Shown: positions 7,216 to 15,683, counted from the first letter of the stretch. The stretch is 42,621 nucleotides of DNA from JBAZAX01 sp041671765 (GCA_041671765.1 JBAZAX010000011.1:1-42621), one strand, 5' to 3'. Program-made: numbers and translations. The notes: generated from the letters alone by a model not told the origin.

Positions 7216-8163
7216 TTACCAAGGCTTTTGTCCGGATTGCAATGGTTTTTGGTCTTTGGTTTGTCGTTGAATTATTACTTTTTGTAAACTGTCTTCGTCG
7301 CCTTGTAAATTTTCAAGCATCAATCGCATTGATTTCTCTTCAGCAGATTCTTTTTGAGCGGCTTGGTCAAAGGCCTGCTGTTGAGAATCTCGCTGTTCCT
7401 GCGCTTGTTGAGCCCGAGACTGCTGGTCAGCCTCTTTTGATTGTTGTGATTCTTTTTGCTCTCCAGGCTGAGTCTGATCCTGTTTTTGTTCTTGCTCAGA
7501 CGATTCTTTTTGAGATTTGTCTTGCTGGCCATCTTGTTTTTGCACTCCAGACTTATCTTGATCTTGTTTCTGATCTTTTGAAACATCTTGTTTTTGCTGA
7601 TCTTGCTGATTACCTTGCTCTGTTCCATCACCCTGTTTTTGATCCTGTTGCTGATTCTGCTTTTGCTGTGGCTGTTTCTTCATTAATTTTTCTAAAAATT
7701 CTTTTGTTTTTTTTAAATTTACTTTTGCCGGACCGTTGTCTTTATTTGATGCCAAAAGATTTTCGTAATTTTTCACTGATGCCTTTGCATTATCAATAGC
7801 AGCAGCAAGCTTATCTTGCTCTATTTTCGTACTTTCATTTTCCCAGTTTACAGGCAGTGCAGACAGCGCATTTTTGTAGCAACTGTTAGCAAGATTGAAA
7901 TAGGAACGCTCTTTTAATTTCTTATTTTTGGCATTACTAACGGCTCGTTCAAAGTTATTTTTAGCAGCCTCATATTTACGGGTTTGATACAGTGCCACCC
8001 CAAGGTTGTAGTTGACATACGGATCATTCGGATTATCTATCTGTTCAATTGCCAAATCTCGAATAACTTCTTCCGGTGTTTTTTTATCATAACTACTAAA
8101 TAAACCCGGGTAAATCCTATTAATTGAAAGCATAAACAGTAACGTAATAAACATTGTTTTCAT
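7216..8163 (-). CDS. batC: BatC-like TPR protein with long Gln-rich tail
   Basis: 315 residues from MKTMFITLLFML; the frame extends four codons to a GTG but the ATG is preferred. Signal peptide, then TPR units at about 45-110 (DPYVNYNLGVALYQTRKYEAAKNNFERAV; RSYFNLANSCYKNAL). From about 165 to 285 the protein is extremely Gln/Lys/Asp/Ser-rich (QQKQNQQQDQKQGDG...) with no predicted fold. This TPR plus low-complexity tail is common in BatC. The low complexity makes long open frames on the opposite strand and in a second frame (7242-7799 and 7320-7631); these are artefacts of the repeats. It probably acts in the periplasm with BatA, BatB and BatD. Confidence 0.85.
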   Translation of the reverse strand: MKTMFITLLFMLSINRIYPGLFSSYDKKTPEEVIRDLAIEQIDNPNDPYVNYNLGVALYQTRKYEAAKNNFERAVSNAKNKKLKERSYFNLANSCYKNALSALPVNWENESTKIEQDKLAAAIDNAKASVKNYENLLASNKDNGPAKVNLKKTKEFLEKLMKKQPQQKQNQQQDQKQGDGTEQGNQQDQQKQDVSKDQKQDQDKSGVQKQDGQQDKSQKESSEQEQKQDQTQPGEQKESQQSKEADQQSRAQQAQEQRDSQQQAFDQAAQKESAEEKSMRLMLENLQGDEDSLQKVIIQRQTKDQKPLQSGQKPW

Positions 8164-8211
8164 AATGGCTCTCACGTAATTTTAAAATTTAATTTTGGTA
8201 TTATCTAATAT

Positions 8212-9216
8212 TTAAAGTACAAAATCCATCAAAAGCAAGAACCAAGCCACCCCCAAAAACCATGGGTATTGATCGTGAAACAAAGAAAATTGTTTGTCTG
8301 CAAACTTTTCTTTTTCAAAGCTTTTTACTATTTTTACAAGCTGATCAACATCGGCATCTTGATATGTAGCTCGAATATACACACCATTTAAAGCTTGTGT
8401 AATTTCCCTTAATTTTTCTTCATTAAGCTTTGTTGTCACAATTTGTCCACTTTCATCAGTCTGGTGCCCCGCCTGCCTCCCCAAATTATCAAATATTGGA
8501 ATTGGTGCCCCTTCAGGAGTTCCAACGCCCAGTGCAAATAACCGAATATTATTACTTGCGGCTAAAGTTTTAACATTACCAAGGTTCGTGGAAAAGTCTT
8601 CACCATCAGTTATGATTGCAACAAGCTTGTTTTTGCGATCCGGAATCTGCGTATAAACATCCAATGCCTTTTGCAAGGCAGATTCAATAGAAGTAGTCCC
8701 GGAGGCAATTGACTCAACATCAATACTTTTCAGATAAGTCAAAAACGCTGCATGGTCTATCGTTAGAGGGCACTGTAAAAATGCTGTTCCGGAAAAAATA
8801 ACTAATCCAACCCGGTCAACAGCTAATTTTGAAACCAAATCTCTGATTTTCAATTTTGCAAATTCTAATCTATTCGGCTTTAAATCCTTGGCAAGCATAC
8901 TGCGCGAGACATCAAGCAATATTAATAAATCACGCCCTTCTTGCATTAAATTTTGTTCTTTCTTGCCCCATTGTGGCTGAAGGATCGCCAAAAATATTGC
9001 CAAAATAGCCACACACAAAAAAAATGTTTTTAGTTTTAATTTAATTTGTGAAAATCCTGGGAAAACTACACTCTTTTGCGACTTGCGATAAAGCTGCAAG
9101 CTTTTATCTTTTACTTTTAAATAATTTCTTATTACTAGAATAATAAAAAACAAAAAAATCGGGAAATAAACAATTTTATCGATTCCTGCCCAGTGTATAC
9201 CAAAAGTGTTTATCAT
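8212..9216 (-). CDS. batB: BatB-like VWA-domain membrane protein
   Basis: 334 residues. Two membrane helices at about 15-33 and 64-84, then a von Willebrand factor A domain (about 95-290) and a C-terminal helix. The metal-binding MIDAS residues are present: DVSRS (DxSxS), the Thr in ASGTTSIESAL, and ITDGED. Upstream BatA stops one base before this start, so the two are probably coupled. Proteins of this type form membrane complexes with MoxR ATPases. Here moxR is encoded separately at 38682. The shorter C-terminus after the VWA domain fits BatB rather than TPR-fused versions. Confidence 0.9.
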   Translation of the reverse strand: MINTFGIHWAGIDKIVYFPIFLFFIILVIRNYLKVKDKSLQLYRKSQKSVVFPGFSQIKLKLKTFFLCVAILAIFLAILQPQWGKKEQNLMQEGRDLLILLDVSRSMLAKDLKPNRLEFAKLKIRDLVSKLAVDRVGLVIFSGTAFLQCPLTIDHAAFLTYLKSIDVESIASGTTSIESALQKALDVYTQIPDRKNKLVAIITDGEDFSTNLGNVKTLAASNNIRLFALGVGTPEGAPIPIFDNLGRQAGHQTDESGQIVTTKLNEEKLREITQALNGVYIRATYQDADVDQLVKIVKSFEKEKFADKQFSLFHDQYPWFLGVAWFLLLMDFVL

Positions 9217-9217
9217 A

Positions 9218-10207
9218 TCACAGCCCTCGCCAAACCAAGAATCTTAATAGAAACTCTATCCCTAACAATCCCAAAATAATCCAGATAAAAGTCAAAAATG
9301 CTTCATAGTAGTTATGAAACAGTTCACTTTCAATTTTTGTTTTTTCAAGACTATCAATTGTGTCATATGCCAAACGCATCTCTTTTGAATTCCCGGCCCT
9401 AAAGAATTTGCCACCTGTTTTTTGTGCAATATCTTTTAACAATTGAACATTTAAAGCACATTCAGGAAACCTCTGTAACCCAAACAACGGATTGTTTTCA
9501 AAACAACCATTCTCATTTCCTATCCCAATCGTGTAAATTTTTATGTTAAATTGTTTTGCCATCTCTACGGCAACATCAGGTGCAATTCGTTCTGGTGTCG
9601 GAGATCCATCTGTCAGTAAAATGATAATTTTGGTTTTAGACTTTGAATTACGCAAGCGGTTAATTGCTGTTGCAAGCCCTGTTCCAAGCCAAGTTCCTTG
9701 GTAATCAATATCTCCAAGTTGTATATTTCCAATAATTTCTTTTAAAACCGTTTTATCAAGAGTCAAAGGACAACGTGATATGACCTCCGCTCCAAACATC
9801 ACAACACCGATAGGATCATTTGGTCGCTTTTCAACAAATCTGATGGCCTCAGTCTTGGCGACTTCAATTCGTGGTTTACGCTCTGACAAATCATCAATAA
9901 GTCGCATACTACCGGAAACATCTATTGCCAAAACAATATCAACTCCCTCAACATTAACTTTTGATCTCTCATCAACCCACTGCGGCCGCATAATCAAAAA
10001 TAACAGCCCAACCAGTGTAACTACACGGAGAAAAAATAGAATTTTTTTAAAAGAATTCGATCTTATGAAATTTGAACCCAAAAATATTCTAATTGCAGGG
10101 TATTTGTAAACAGGTGATTTATAAAATTTGAATCGATATAAAATTGCTAAGATAAAGATTGGAATAAGTACATAAATTAGTTGAAAATAAGCCAATCTTA
10201 AAAACAT
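9218..10207 (-). CDS. batA: BatA-like VWA-domain membrane protein
   Basis: 329 residues. Two N-terminal membrane helices (about 5-24 and 55-75), a VWA domain (about 90-290) and a C-terminal membrane helix (AFLTFIWIILGLLGIEFLL). MIDAS motif DVSGS, downstream Thr in GTWLGTGLATAI, and LTDGSPTPERI are intact, so metal-dependent ligand binding is expected. Paralogous to BatB next door and in the standard bat gene order. It begins three bases after the plsC stop, linking plsC and the bat genes into one transcript. Confidence 0.9.
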   Translation of the reverse strand: MFLRLAYFQLIYVLIPIFILAILYRFKFYKSPVYKYPAIRIFLGSNFIRSNSFKKILFFLRVVTLVGLLFLIMRPQWVDERSKVNVEGVDIVLAIDVSGSMRLIDDLSERKPRIEVAKTEAIRFVEKRPNDPIGVVMFGAEVISRCPLTLDKTVLKEIIGNIQLGDIDYQGTWLGTGLATAINRLRNSKSKTKIIILLTDGSPTPERIAPDVAVEMAKQFNIKIYTIGIGNENGCFENNPLFGLQRFPECALNVQLLKDIAQKTGGKFFRAGNSKEMRLAYDTIDSLEKTKIESELFHNYYEAFLTFIWIILGLLGIEFLLRFLVWRGL

Positions 10208-10210
10208 GGG

Positions 10211-10951
10211 CTACTCTTTCTGTAATTTTTCAAGTTCCACTCTGAACCAATCCTGGACATACTTAATAAATTCATCACGTGTTGCAAACGATGAACGCAT
10301 GATTGGTTTGCCTATACTAATTTTAGCAACTCCAAAATCATAATCAAGGCAGATCCTATTTTTAGGAAAAATTTTATGGAATCCATAAATTGCAATTGGA
10401 ACAACGGGACGATTTAATTTTTCTGCAAAAATCGTAACCCCTGGAAAAAAATCGTGAATTTGTCCATCATCATAGCGTCTTCCTTCGGGGAAAAGCACTA
10501 AATGCCTTTTTTTATCTTGGGTTAATGTTATTACATCTGAGATAACTCTTTTTAACATCATTGAGCTTTCTCGGTTGGCAATAACATGCATTCTTTTTAA
10601 AATAAATCCAAAAAATGGAACTTTTGTATAAGAAATCTTGCTAATCCAAATTTTAGGCTGATCTTTTAAAATTACTTCAACTATTGGAATATCCAAACTG
10701 GACGTGTGGTTCATGATGTAAATCGCCGGATCCTTCGAAAAATAAAGTAAATTCTCTTCCCCACGTATCTCATATTTTACTGAACCGAAAAAGAAAAGTA
10801 GCCTAGAACATGTGCTTATTAACTTATGATAAAGCCTACTGTCATAACGATATCTAGCTGGCAACATTGCAATGGGAAGACAAAATATAGTTGTTATCGT
10901 CATTGTTATTGCACCCAAGGTGTAAGCAATAACAGATCTAATCAGTTTCAT
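10211..10951 (-). CDS. plsC: PlsC-family 1-acylglycerol-3-phosphate acyltransferase
   Basis: 246 residues from MKLIRSVIAY. The longest frame starts with TTG at 10966, so the ATG at 10951 was chosen; it overlaps the end of the upstream gene by 14 bases. N-terminal membrane helix, catalytic HX4D motif as NHTSSLD, glycerol-phosphate-binding motif FPEGRR, and a further acyltransferase block VVPIAIYG. PlsC makes phosphatidic acid from lysophosphatidic acid at the inner membrane. The family also includes lysophospholipid and lipid A acyltransferases, so substrate is not certain. Sits directly before batA. Confidence 0.88.
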   Translation of the reverse strand: MKLIRSVIAYTLGAITMTITTIFCLPIAMLPARYRYDSRLYHKLISTCSRLLFFFGSVKYEIRGEENLLYFSKDPAIYIMNHTSSLDIPIVEVILKDQPKIWISKISYTKVPFFGFILKRMHVIANRESSMMLKRVISDVITLTQDKKRHLVLFPEGRRYDDGQIHDFFPGVTIFAEKLNRPVVPIAIYGFHKIFPKNRICLDYDFGVAKISIGKPIMRSSFATRDEFIKYVQDWFRVELEKLQKE

Positions 10952-11789
10952 TTTCTTCGTGCTCAAAAATACTCTTGCTATAAAACATGTTTCTATTTTT
11001 ATCGTAAAACAAAAACAGAATACATAACCAGAAAATTTTCAACAGAATTTTAACATATTTTATAAAAATTAGCCTAAACTCTGCAAATCTTGAACCCATT
11101 GGTTGTAATAGCTGTAACGAATCGCTATTTAACATCAAAAAATCATACGTACCATGCTCTGTACAAGCTAAAAATTTCAGCAAGTAATCCAGGCCAAACA
11201 ATAACGCCAAGAATATTAAAAATACGGGAACATTGTAAAAAATAAAATTTGCGACCTTTTCTATACTGGCAATAAAATCTGTAAATTTGCCATCTGAGTC
11301 AAGCCAATAAAAAATTATAAGCATCTCAAAAATTTGGAATATTATTTTAAATATCCAAGGGATTGAAGGAAATTGAGTTATCCCAAGAATTACCAGAAAT
11401 GCCAAAAATATAATTTGTAATATCATGAAAATAAATAACCCATTTAGGTATTTAAAAAACATGCTTTTTAAATACGTTTTAGCATCCAGCGGATCTTCGC
11501 GCTTTCGTATTAAAATTATGATGGCGCTATAAATTATAAACCAATTAAAATTTGTAATCTCAACCAAAAGTTTAAGACCTACGCCAGAGGTTATTTTTTT
11601 TTCTATTGCCTCTGCCAAAATTGCTGTCAAAAATAGGTCTACAACAAAAAACCAACGCATAGTAACAACTGAATTTTTCAAGACGCTTATATAATTTTTT
11701 ACTATGTTAACCAATCCGGATTTGACTCTGTTGGGCAAAAAAGTTGTTAACGATTCTTTCCATGCATGTAAAACTTGTTGTACCATGTG
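10938..11789 (-). CDS. Multi-pass membrane protein, paralogue of its upstream neighbour
   Basis: 283 residues from MVQQVLHAWKESL. The frame could start 11 codons earlier, inside the preceding gene. The chosen ATG gives a one-base gap and lines up with the neighbour's start (MDSQKLLKYWKESL). About six hydrophobic segments are visible. I recognise no catalytic motif or named family. The shared KYWKESL / HAWKESL beginning, similar length and similar helix spacing mark the two genes as an old duplication. The downstream plsC overlaps its stop by 14 bases, so they are co-translated. A lipid or transport role is only suggested by context. Confidence 0.75.
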   Translation of the reverse strand, partial: HMVQQVLHAWKESLTTFLPNRVKSGLVNIVKNYISVLKNSVVTMRWFFVVDLFLTAILAEAIEKKITSGVGLKLLVEITNFNWFIIYSAIIILIRKREDPLDAKTYLKSMFFKYLNGLFIFMILQIIFLAFLVILGITQFPSIPWIFKIIFQIFEMLIIFYWLDSDGKFTDFIASIEKVANFIFYNVPVFLIFLALLFGLDYLLKFLACTEHGTYDFLMLNSDSLQLLQPMGSRFAEFRLIFIKYVKILLKIFWLCILFLFYDKNRNMFYSKSIFEHEENETD

Positions 11790-11790
11790 T

Positions 11791-12504
11791 TTACTTAGCT
11801 CCAAATAAATCGGGATGTGCATGCTTAAATTTTAAGTACAATATCGATAAAAATGATAATTGCATAAAACGTAAAACGGTCAAAATTAAATTTGATGTTG
11901 ACGTTAACGCAATTTGCAACGCGCTTATGTGCCTTCCCTCTCCCGGGTCAAACAACATTCCCGAGCTGTGAAAAAAAATTATGCAAACAATGCCAGTTGA
12001 TACTGTCCACAACGTTAAATCTATAATTAATGCAGTTGCAGGAAAGTAGAGAAAATAGGAAAATCCATTTTTGATTGAATTCATTAACCCCATAAAATTA
12101 ATGCGTGAATCCATATAAAAAAATGTACTTATAATAAAAATTGTACCAATAATAATAAAATCGTGCGGCAATAAAAGTAAAAGCGCCAGTGGAATAGCTC
12201 TGAAATACTGCCAGAAATAAAACATGTCCTTACGTTCTGTTGATGCTCTGCTGCAAAGTATGTAGGCAAAAAATACAACGCAATGCGTTAAACGTATGCG
12301 CAGAGAATTGTATGTATTTACCTGTATATTTGAGATAAAAAGATTTGAAATTTCAATTAGACCTAGCCACCAGAAGTATTTTAAGAATAACTTCATTGAA
12401 CGAATAAAATTATTTAGCGATGCAAGCGCTATCAGCTTAAACTGCCCCCAGGCAAAAATTCCAAGCGACTCTTTCCAATATTTTAAAAGTTTTTGGGAAT
12501 CCAT
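11791..12504 (-). CDS. Multi-pass membrane protein, first gene of the long transcript
   Basis: 237 residues from MDSQKLLKYWKESLGIF; GGAGAG just upstream of the ATG at 12504 supports this start over the longer frame to 12540. Five to six hydrophobic helices, no recognisable motif. It is paralogous with the next gene over the first ~50 residues at least (WKESL, then hydrophobic helix at the same distance). It is followed without a gap by its paralogue, plsC and the bat genes, and nothing lies upstream on this strand for over 300 bases, so the promoter of the transcript should be just upstream. Function unknown. Confidence 0.75.
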   Translation of the reverse strand: MDSQKLLKYWKESLGIFAWGQFKLIALASLNNFIRSMKLFLKYFWWLGLIEISNLFISNIQVNTYNSLRIRLTHCVVFFAYILCSRASTERKDMFYFWQYFRAIPLALLLLLPHDFIIIGTIFIISTFFYMDSRINFMGLMNSIKNGFSYFLYFPATALIIDLTLWTVSTGIVCIIFFHSSGMLFDPGEGRHISALQIALTSTSNLILTVLRFMQLSFLSILYLKFKHAHPDLFGAK

Positions 12505-12839
12505 AGCTCTCCAAGGTAAAAATTTATCCGAAATAATCAAATCTGACTTACAGAATAGCTTAAAACAAATTGCAGAAATCTCAAACTTTGTTGATAAAAA
12601 TCATGGGAAGCACGTTATATTCAAATAACTTTAATTTAAATAATTTTTTTATGTAGCGTTATTAACAGCGATTTTTATAGTTTGCAACATGCTCACATGG
12701 CAGAGCTTTGATGATATTACGCATGAGATCTGAAAAATATCAAACTTAAAAGCTAGAAATATACAAGCAAAACCCATTTGTATTTAAATACAAATGGGTT
12801 TTGCTTGTACTCATAATTTTGTGTACTAAGACGTTAAAA
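12505..12839. other. Intergenic region between macro-RING gene and membrane-gene operon
   Basis: 335 bases. It holds the palindrome at 12762-12809 and, presumably, the promoter of the minus-strand operon starting at 12504, but I cannot point to a convincing -35/-10 pair. A plus-strand open frame (12296-12628) reaches into it but is mainly antisense to the membrane protein gene and has no ribosome site. No tRNA or other RNA was seen. Confidence 0.6.
12762..12809 (-). terminator. Perfect 48-bp palindrome, likely terminator of the macro-RING gene
   Basis: Two exact 24-base arms meet with no spacer (centre TATTT|AAATA). The arm begins TACAAGCAAAACCCATTTG. It lies 30 bases after the minus-strand stop at 12840 and is followed on that strand by TATTTCTAGCTTTT. 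An operator or cruciform function is possible too. Confidence 0.6.
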
Positions 12840-14588
12840 CTATCGCCCCAATGTCCTCCTAAGCCATGCATCATATATTTTTTGCCGCAAATCTGGGTAC
12901 ATGTTCCACTGAACAGCAACAGCACCATCATGGGCACCTCTCAAATATTGTTGAAATTCCGGCTCAAGGAATTCAGCCTCAAGAACAGGTGCTGCCGGAG
13001 CTGTCGGTACTGTTACAAAGGTTGGCGCTGGTACAAGTGCTGGAGCTGCACCTTGTAATTGTTCGAAATACTGTTCATAAAGAGCTCCGCGCCTACCTGG
13101 TTCATAAATATACTGATCAAGTCGCCTTGTTCTCGTCATCCAATGTACAAACTCCGGATCAACATCCCGCAATATTTCTTCACGATTAACAACTGGAGCA
13201 ACAGCGGCTGCTGGAGGTGTATGTGTACGGGCTTGTGCAGCCACAACCGGACGAGCGGTGGAAGTTGAAGTTCCAGTTGCAGCAGTTGCCGGAGCAGCTT
13301 GTAATTGTTCGAGATACTGATCATAAAAAAATGTTCGAAGGTCTGGTTCATCAATATATTCTTTAAGCTGTCCTGTTTTCTTCATCCAAGTTACAAACTC
13401 CGGATCAACACCCCGCAATATTTCTTCGCGGTTAACAACTGGAGCTGCCGCAGCGGGTGCTGGAGGTGTATGTGTACGAGCTTGTTCAGCCACAACTGGT
13501 CGAGCGGTAGAAGTTGAAGCTTCAGTTGCAGCAGGTGCCGGAGCAGCTTCTCCTTTGCTGGCACGAATGAACCAAGACGCCTTTTTGATTGCATCTCTTG
13601 GCTCTCGTCTGCACATAGGACACAGTGGATGACCTGTTCTAACGCAATCGCTTATGCATCCTAAGTCAAATTTATGGCCCCCATTGCAATAGTGCCTTAT
13701 AATTTGCTGGCCTGCAACAAAATGCCCTAAACAAACAGGACATTCGTCAGTTGTGTCCGCATCTTCCGCTAAAACAGGTTCACCGGATTCTTTCAATTTC
13801 ATTTGAGAGTCAATTTGTTTTAGCACATCCGGTATCATCTTTTTGTACATCGCCACAGCTACTGGATTTCTTAATATAACAAAACGAATTTCTTTGAAAG
13901 GACACCTATCGCCTCCGTGCCTTTCCCTCAATTCTCTTAAGAAAGATATGACTGCGTTAATAGCTAAACTTACAGTCATATTTCTTGAACATGCACGGGC
14001 TCCAGTTCCTAGCTCAGGAAAAGCGATATGTGTAACTCCATGATCTAAAGCAACTTGAAGGCTATTTCGATAAGTATCCCCAAATATTTTTCCAATAAGC
14101 CCTCTATGTAACGCTGCCGTTTCAGGCGTAATAGCATGAATAATGGCAAAAGTTTTAGAGGTTTTAGGATCAGTAACTTCTGTATAATATGCCATCCCTA
14201 CTTCCGGAGTAATTCTTCCCGCCTCAAGCTCTGCTTTCAGCTGATCCCACGAAGCTTCACCAAATTTTCTAAAAATTGCCTCATCAATTGATGCTCGCGC
14301 TGTCCCATAGGAACGACGGTTCATAAAGGTTGGCTCTAATTTTAAATCTGCAGAATTTACAAAGGCCGATTTAATAGTAGGATCTTGAGATCCCTGAAAT
14401 TGATTTACAATATCTCCTTGTACAACAACAAATGAACATCCCCAATATTCAGCAACAACACCACCCTCCTCCTCTTTAATTTCCTTTTTTTCGATACCAT
14501 AAAGCAATGAAGCTTGGCTTGCGAGCAACAAGCACATCGAAAGAACTGACAATCTAAAAATTTTGCACCCCAAGCTAGAAAATTTCAT
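12840..14588 (-). CDS. Secreted macro-domain / RING-finger protein with tandem C-terminal repeats
   Basis: 582 residues; ATG at 14588 has AGGG seven bases upstream (a second ATG two codons earlier is too close to it). Signal peptide 1-31. Macro domain about 50-260, seen from QGDI (57-60), VNSAD (77-81), an Arg/Ile GTARASIDEAI loop (95-105), FAIIHAITP and PELGTGA (191-197); such domains bind or hydrolyse ADP-ribose. RING finger 283-326: C283, C286, C301, H305, D308, C311, C323, C326, with Asp at the fifth ligand position as in some E3 ligases. Then an 82-residue unit twice (354-436 and 437-518; Ala/Thr/Pro linker plus NREEILR.VDPEFV.WM helix), and a diverged third helical copy (536-577). The signal peptide plus eukaryotic modules suggests an exported effector linking ADP-ribose recognition to ubiquitin transfer; that is inference. 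Confidence 0.85.
   Translation of the reverse strand: MKFSSLGCKIFRLSVLSMCLLLASQASLLYGIEKKEIKEEEGGVVAEYWGCSFVVVQGDIVNQFQGSQDPTIKSAFVNSADLKLEPTFMNRRSYGTARASIDEAIFRKFGEASWDQLKAELEAGRITPEVGMAYYTEVTDPKTSKTFAIIHAITPETAALHRGLIGKIFGDTYRNSLQVALDHGVTHIAFPELGTGARACSRNMTVSLAINAVISFLRELRERHGGDRCPFKEIRFVILRNPVAVAMYKKMIPDVLKQIDSQMKLKESGEPVLAEDADTTDECPVCLGHFVAGQQIIRHYCNGGHKFDLGCISDCVRTGHPLCPMCRREPRDAIKKASWFIRASKGEAAPAPAATEASTSTARPVVAEQARTHTPPAPAAAAPVVNREEILRGVDPEFVTWMKKTGQLKEYIDEPDLRTFFYDQYLEQLQAAPATAATGTSTSTARPVVAAQARTHTPPAAAVAPVVNREEILRDVDPEFVHWMTRTRRLDQYIYEPGRRGALYEQYFEQLQGAAPALVPAPTFVTVPTAPAAPVLEAEFLEPEFQQYLRGAHDGAVAVQWNMYPDLRQKIYDAWLRRTLGR
13035..13529 (-). repeat. Two tandem ~247-bp repeats inside the macro-RING gene
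   Basis: Units 13281-13529 and 13035-13280 encode (A/T)STSTARPVVA.QARTHTPP, then VNREEILR.VDPEFV.WM and a Tyr/Glu-rich helix ending EQLQ. The nucleotide match is high across the linker (for example GGTGTATGTGTACG), so the duplication is fairly recent. The region is locally more GC-rich because of Ala, Pro and Arg codons. Confidence 0.8.
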
Positions 14589-14820
14589 ACACATACCCTA
14601 TCCCTTATAAAACCAAGCAATTACACAATGTACATTCTAATAGTAATAAAAACGCATAGAGAAATGCAAGGAGTAAAAAAAATAGTTTTAATGAGTTTTC
14701 AAGGCTTTAAGCCTAGCCAATATTTATGCTTATTCTTCTTTGAAGACCCCAATGGCAAACCTGTGCCAGAAAGGCTATTCCCTATTGAGAAAAAAACTGC
14801 CGGCGTGAAAAATTAAAAAA
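14589..14820. other. Upstream region of macro-RING gene with a doubtful plus-strand ORF
   Basis: About 230 bases. A plus-strand frame 14628-14816 would encode 62 residues (C-terminal half YLCLFFFEDPNGKPVPERLF), but its ATG has no Shine-Dalgarno site. A shorter version from the ATG at 14691 is equally unsupported. I cannot match it to a family; it could be a remnant. The macro-RING promoter should also lie here. Confidence 0.3.
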
Positions 14821-14861
14821 TTAAGGCCGTAAGTTTTTGGTCTGAAAACTTACGGCCTTAA
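14821..14861 (-). terminator. Strong hairpin terminator of the lipoprotein gene
   Basis: A perfect 17-bp stem (TTAAGGCCGTAAGTTTT) with a seven-base loop, 28 bases after the stop at 14890. On the minus strand it is followed by TTTTTAATTTTTC, and on the plus strand by TAAAAAATCTTTTTT, so it could work both ways. Confidence 0.8.
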
Positions 14862-14889
14862 TAAAAAATCTTTTTTGATTAAAATTTCA

Positions 14890-15528
14890 CTAAATTTTTA
14901 AAAACAGTTTATTTGAATTGAGCGCAAATCTAACGCGTTTTTCAACATCAACGGCTGTAACTGTGAAATCACGACTAAATTCATTTTTAGGAACAAAGAT
15001 TAAGCCATTTATCGTATTATATGGGCTTATTATTTGGTCAGCCAACTCTTTTTTGGCAAAATCTTCGTCCAATCTTTGATTTGCCTGTGAAGATTTTACG
15101 CCATCAACAACGGCAGGAATAAAGAATGGCCATAAAAATAAGCCGGCAACTCCATAACTCACAGCTCGCGTCATTGTAGAGGTATGCACCCTCTTGGCTA
15201 CGTCTGCGGCGGGAACTGTTGGAAGGCTAATATTTTCTTTTGAGAAATTAATGTAACGATCTGAGTTATTGGTTATTGTAATTTGAACAGGCTGATAACC
15301 TTTTGCAAGAACATCACGATTGAGATATTTTTTGCAATCCCATTTATCATAAACGTTATATGCAAGCGAAATAGCTTTTTCAGGTTTTTCTGATCCATCT
15401 TGCTTATGAGGACTGACCGTTTTAATGCGGTTAAGAGGCTGAGCCGAATAACGAGCACACCCGGAAACAGCACCCAACGCAACAACACTCATAATTAAAA
15501 AACTAACACGACGACGAAAAACTGCCAT
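14890..15528 (-). CDS. Lipoprotein of unknown function with central membrane segment
   Basis: 212 residues from MAVFRRRVSFLIM. The ATG at 15528 has a textbook AGGAGG four bases upstream; the longer frame to 15558 does not. Lipobox GAVSGC, so the mature N-terminus is lipidated. Mature part contains a QPVQITITNNSDRYINF stretch that looks like an immunoglobulin-like or pilotin-type beta segment, a hydrophobic helix AVSYGVAGLFLWPFFIPAVVDGV with small residues, and a second beta-rich part FVPKNEFSRDFTVTAV. I do not recognise the family. Monocistronic, with its own terminator. Divergent from the M48 protease gene over about 280 bases. Confidence 0.8.
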   Translation of the reverse strand: MAVFRRRVSFLIMSVVALGAVSGCARYSAQPLNRIKTVSPHKQDGSEKPEKAISLAYNVYDKWDCKKYLNRDVLAKGYQPVQITITNNSDRYINFSKENISLPTVPAADVAKRVHTSTMTRAVSYGVAGLFLWPFFIPAVVDGVKSSQANQRLDEDFAKKELADQIISPYNTINGLIFVPKNEFSRDFTVTAVDVEKRVRFALNSNKLFLKI

Positions 15529-15683
15529 AAAACCTCCTAAAACTTTACCTTCCTGCATTTATTTCAGGATCCATGGATAAAATAAATACCGCTAAACTTC
15601 GAATATTAATTGTATCGTTTTTATTAAATTACTCAAGCGCTTAGTAATTACAAATAGACGATGAAATATGAGTGGCTCAGTTA

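Noticed and set aside
7242..7799. Long plus-strand open frame and a second minus-strand frame (7320-7631) over batC
   Set aside because: Both follow from the CAA/CAG-rich Gln tract of batC; no ribosome sites and low-complexity translations.
12296..12628. 110-codon plus-strand frame reaching into the gap after the membrane-gene operon
   Set aside because: Most of it is antisense to a real gene, the ATG has no Shine-Dalgarno and the protein matches nothing I know.
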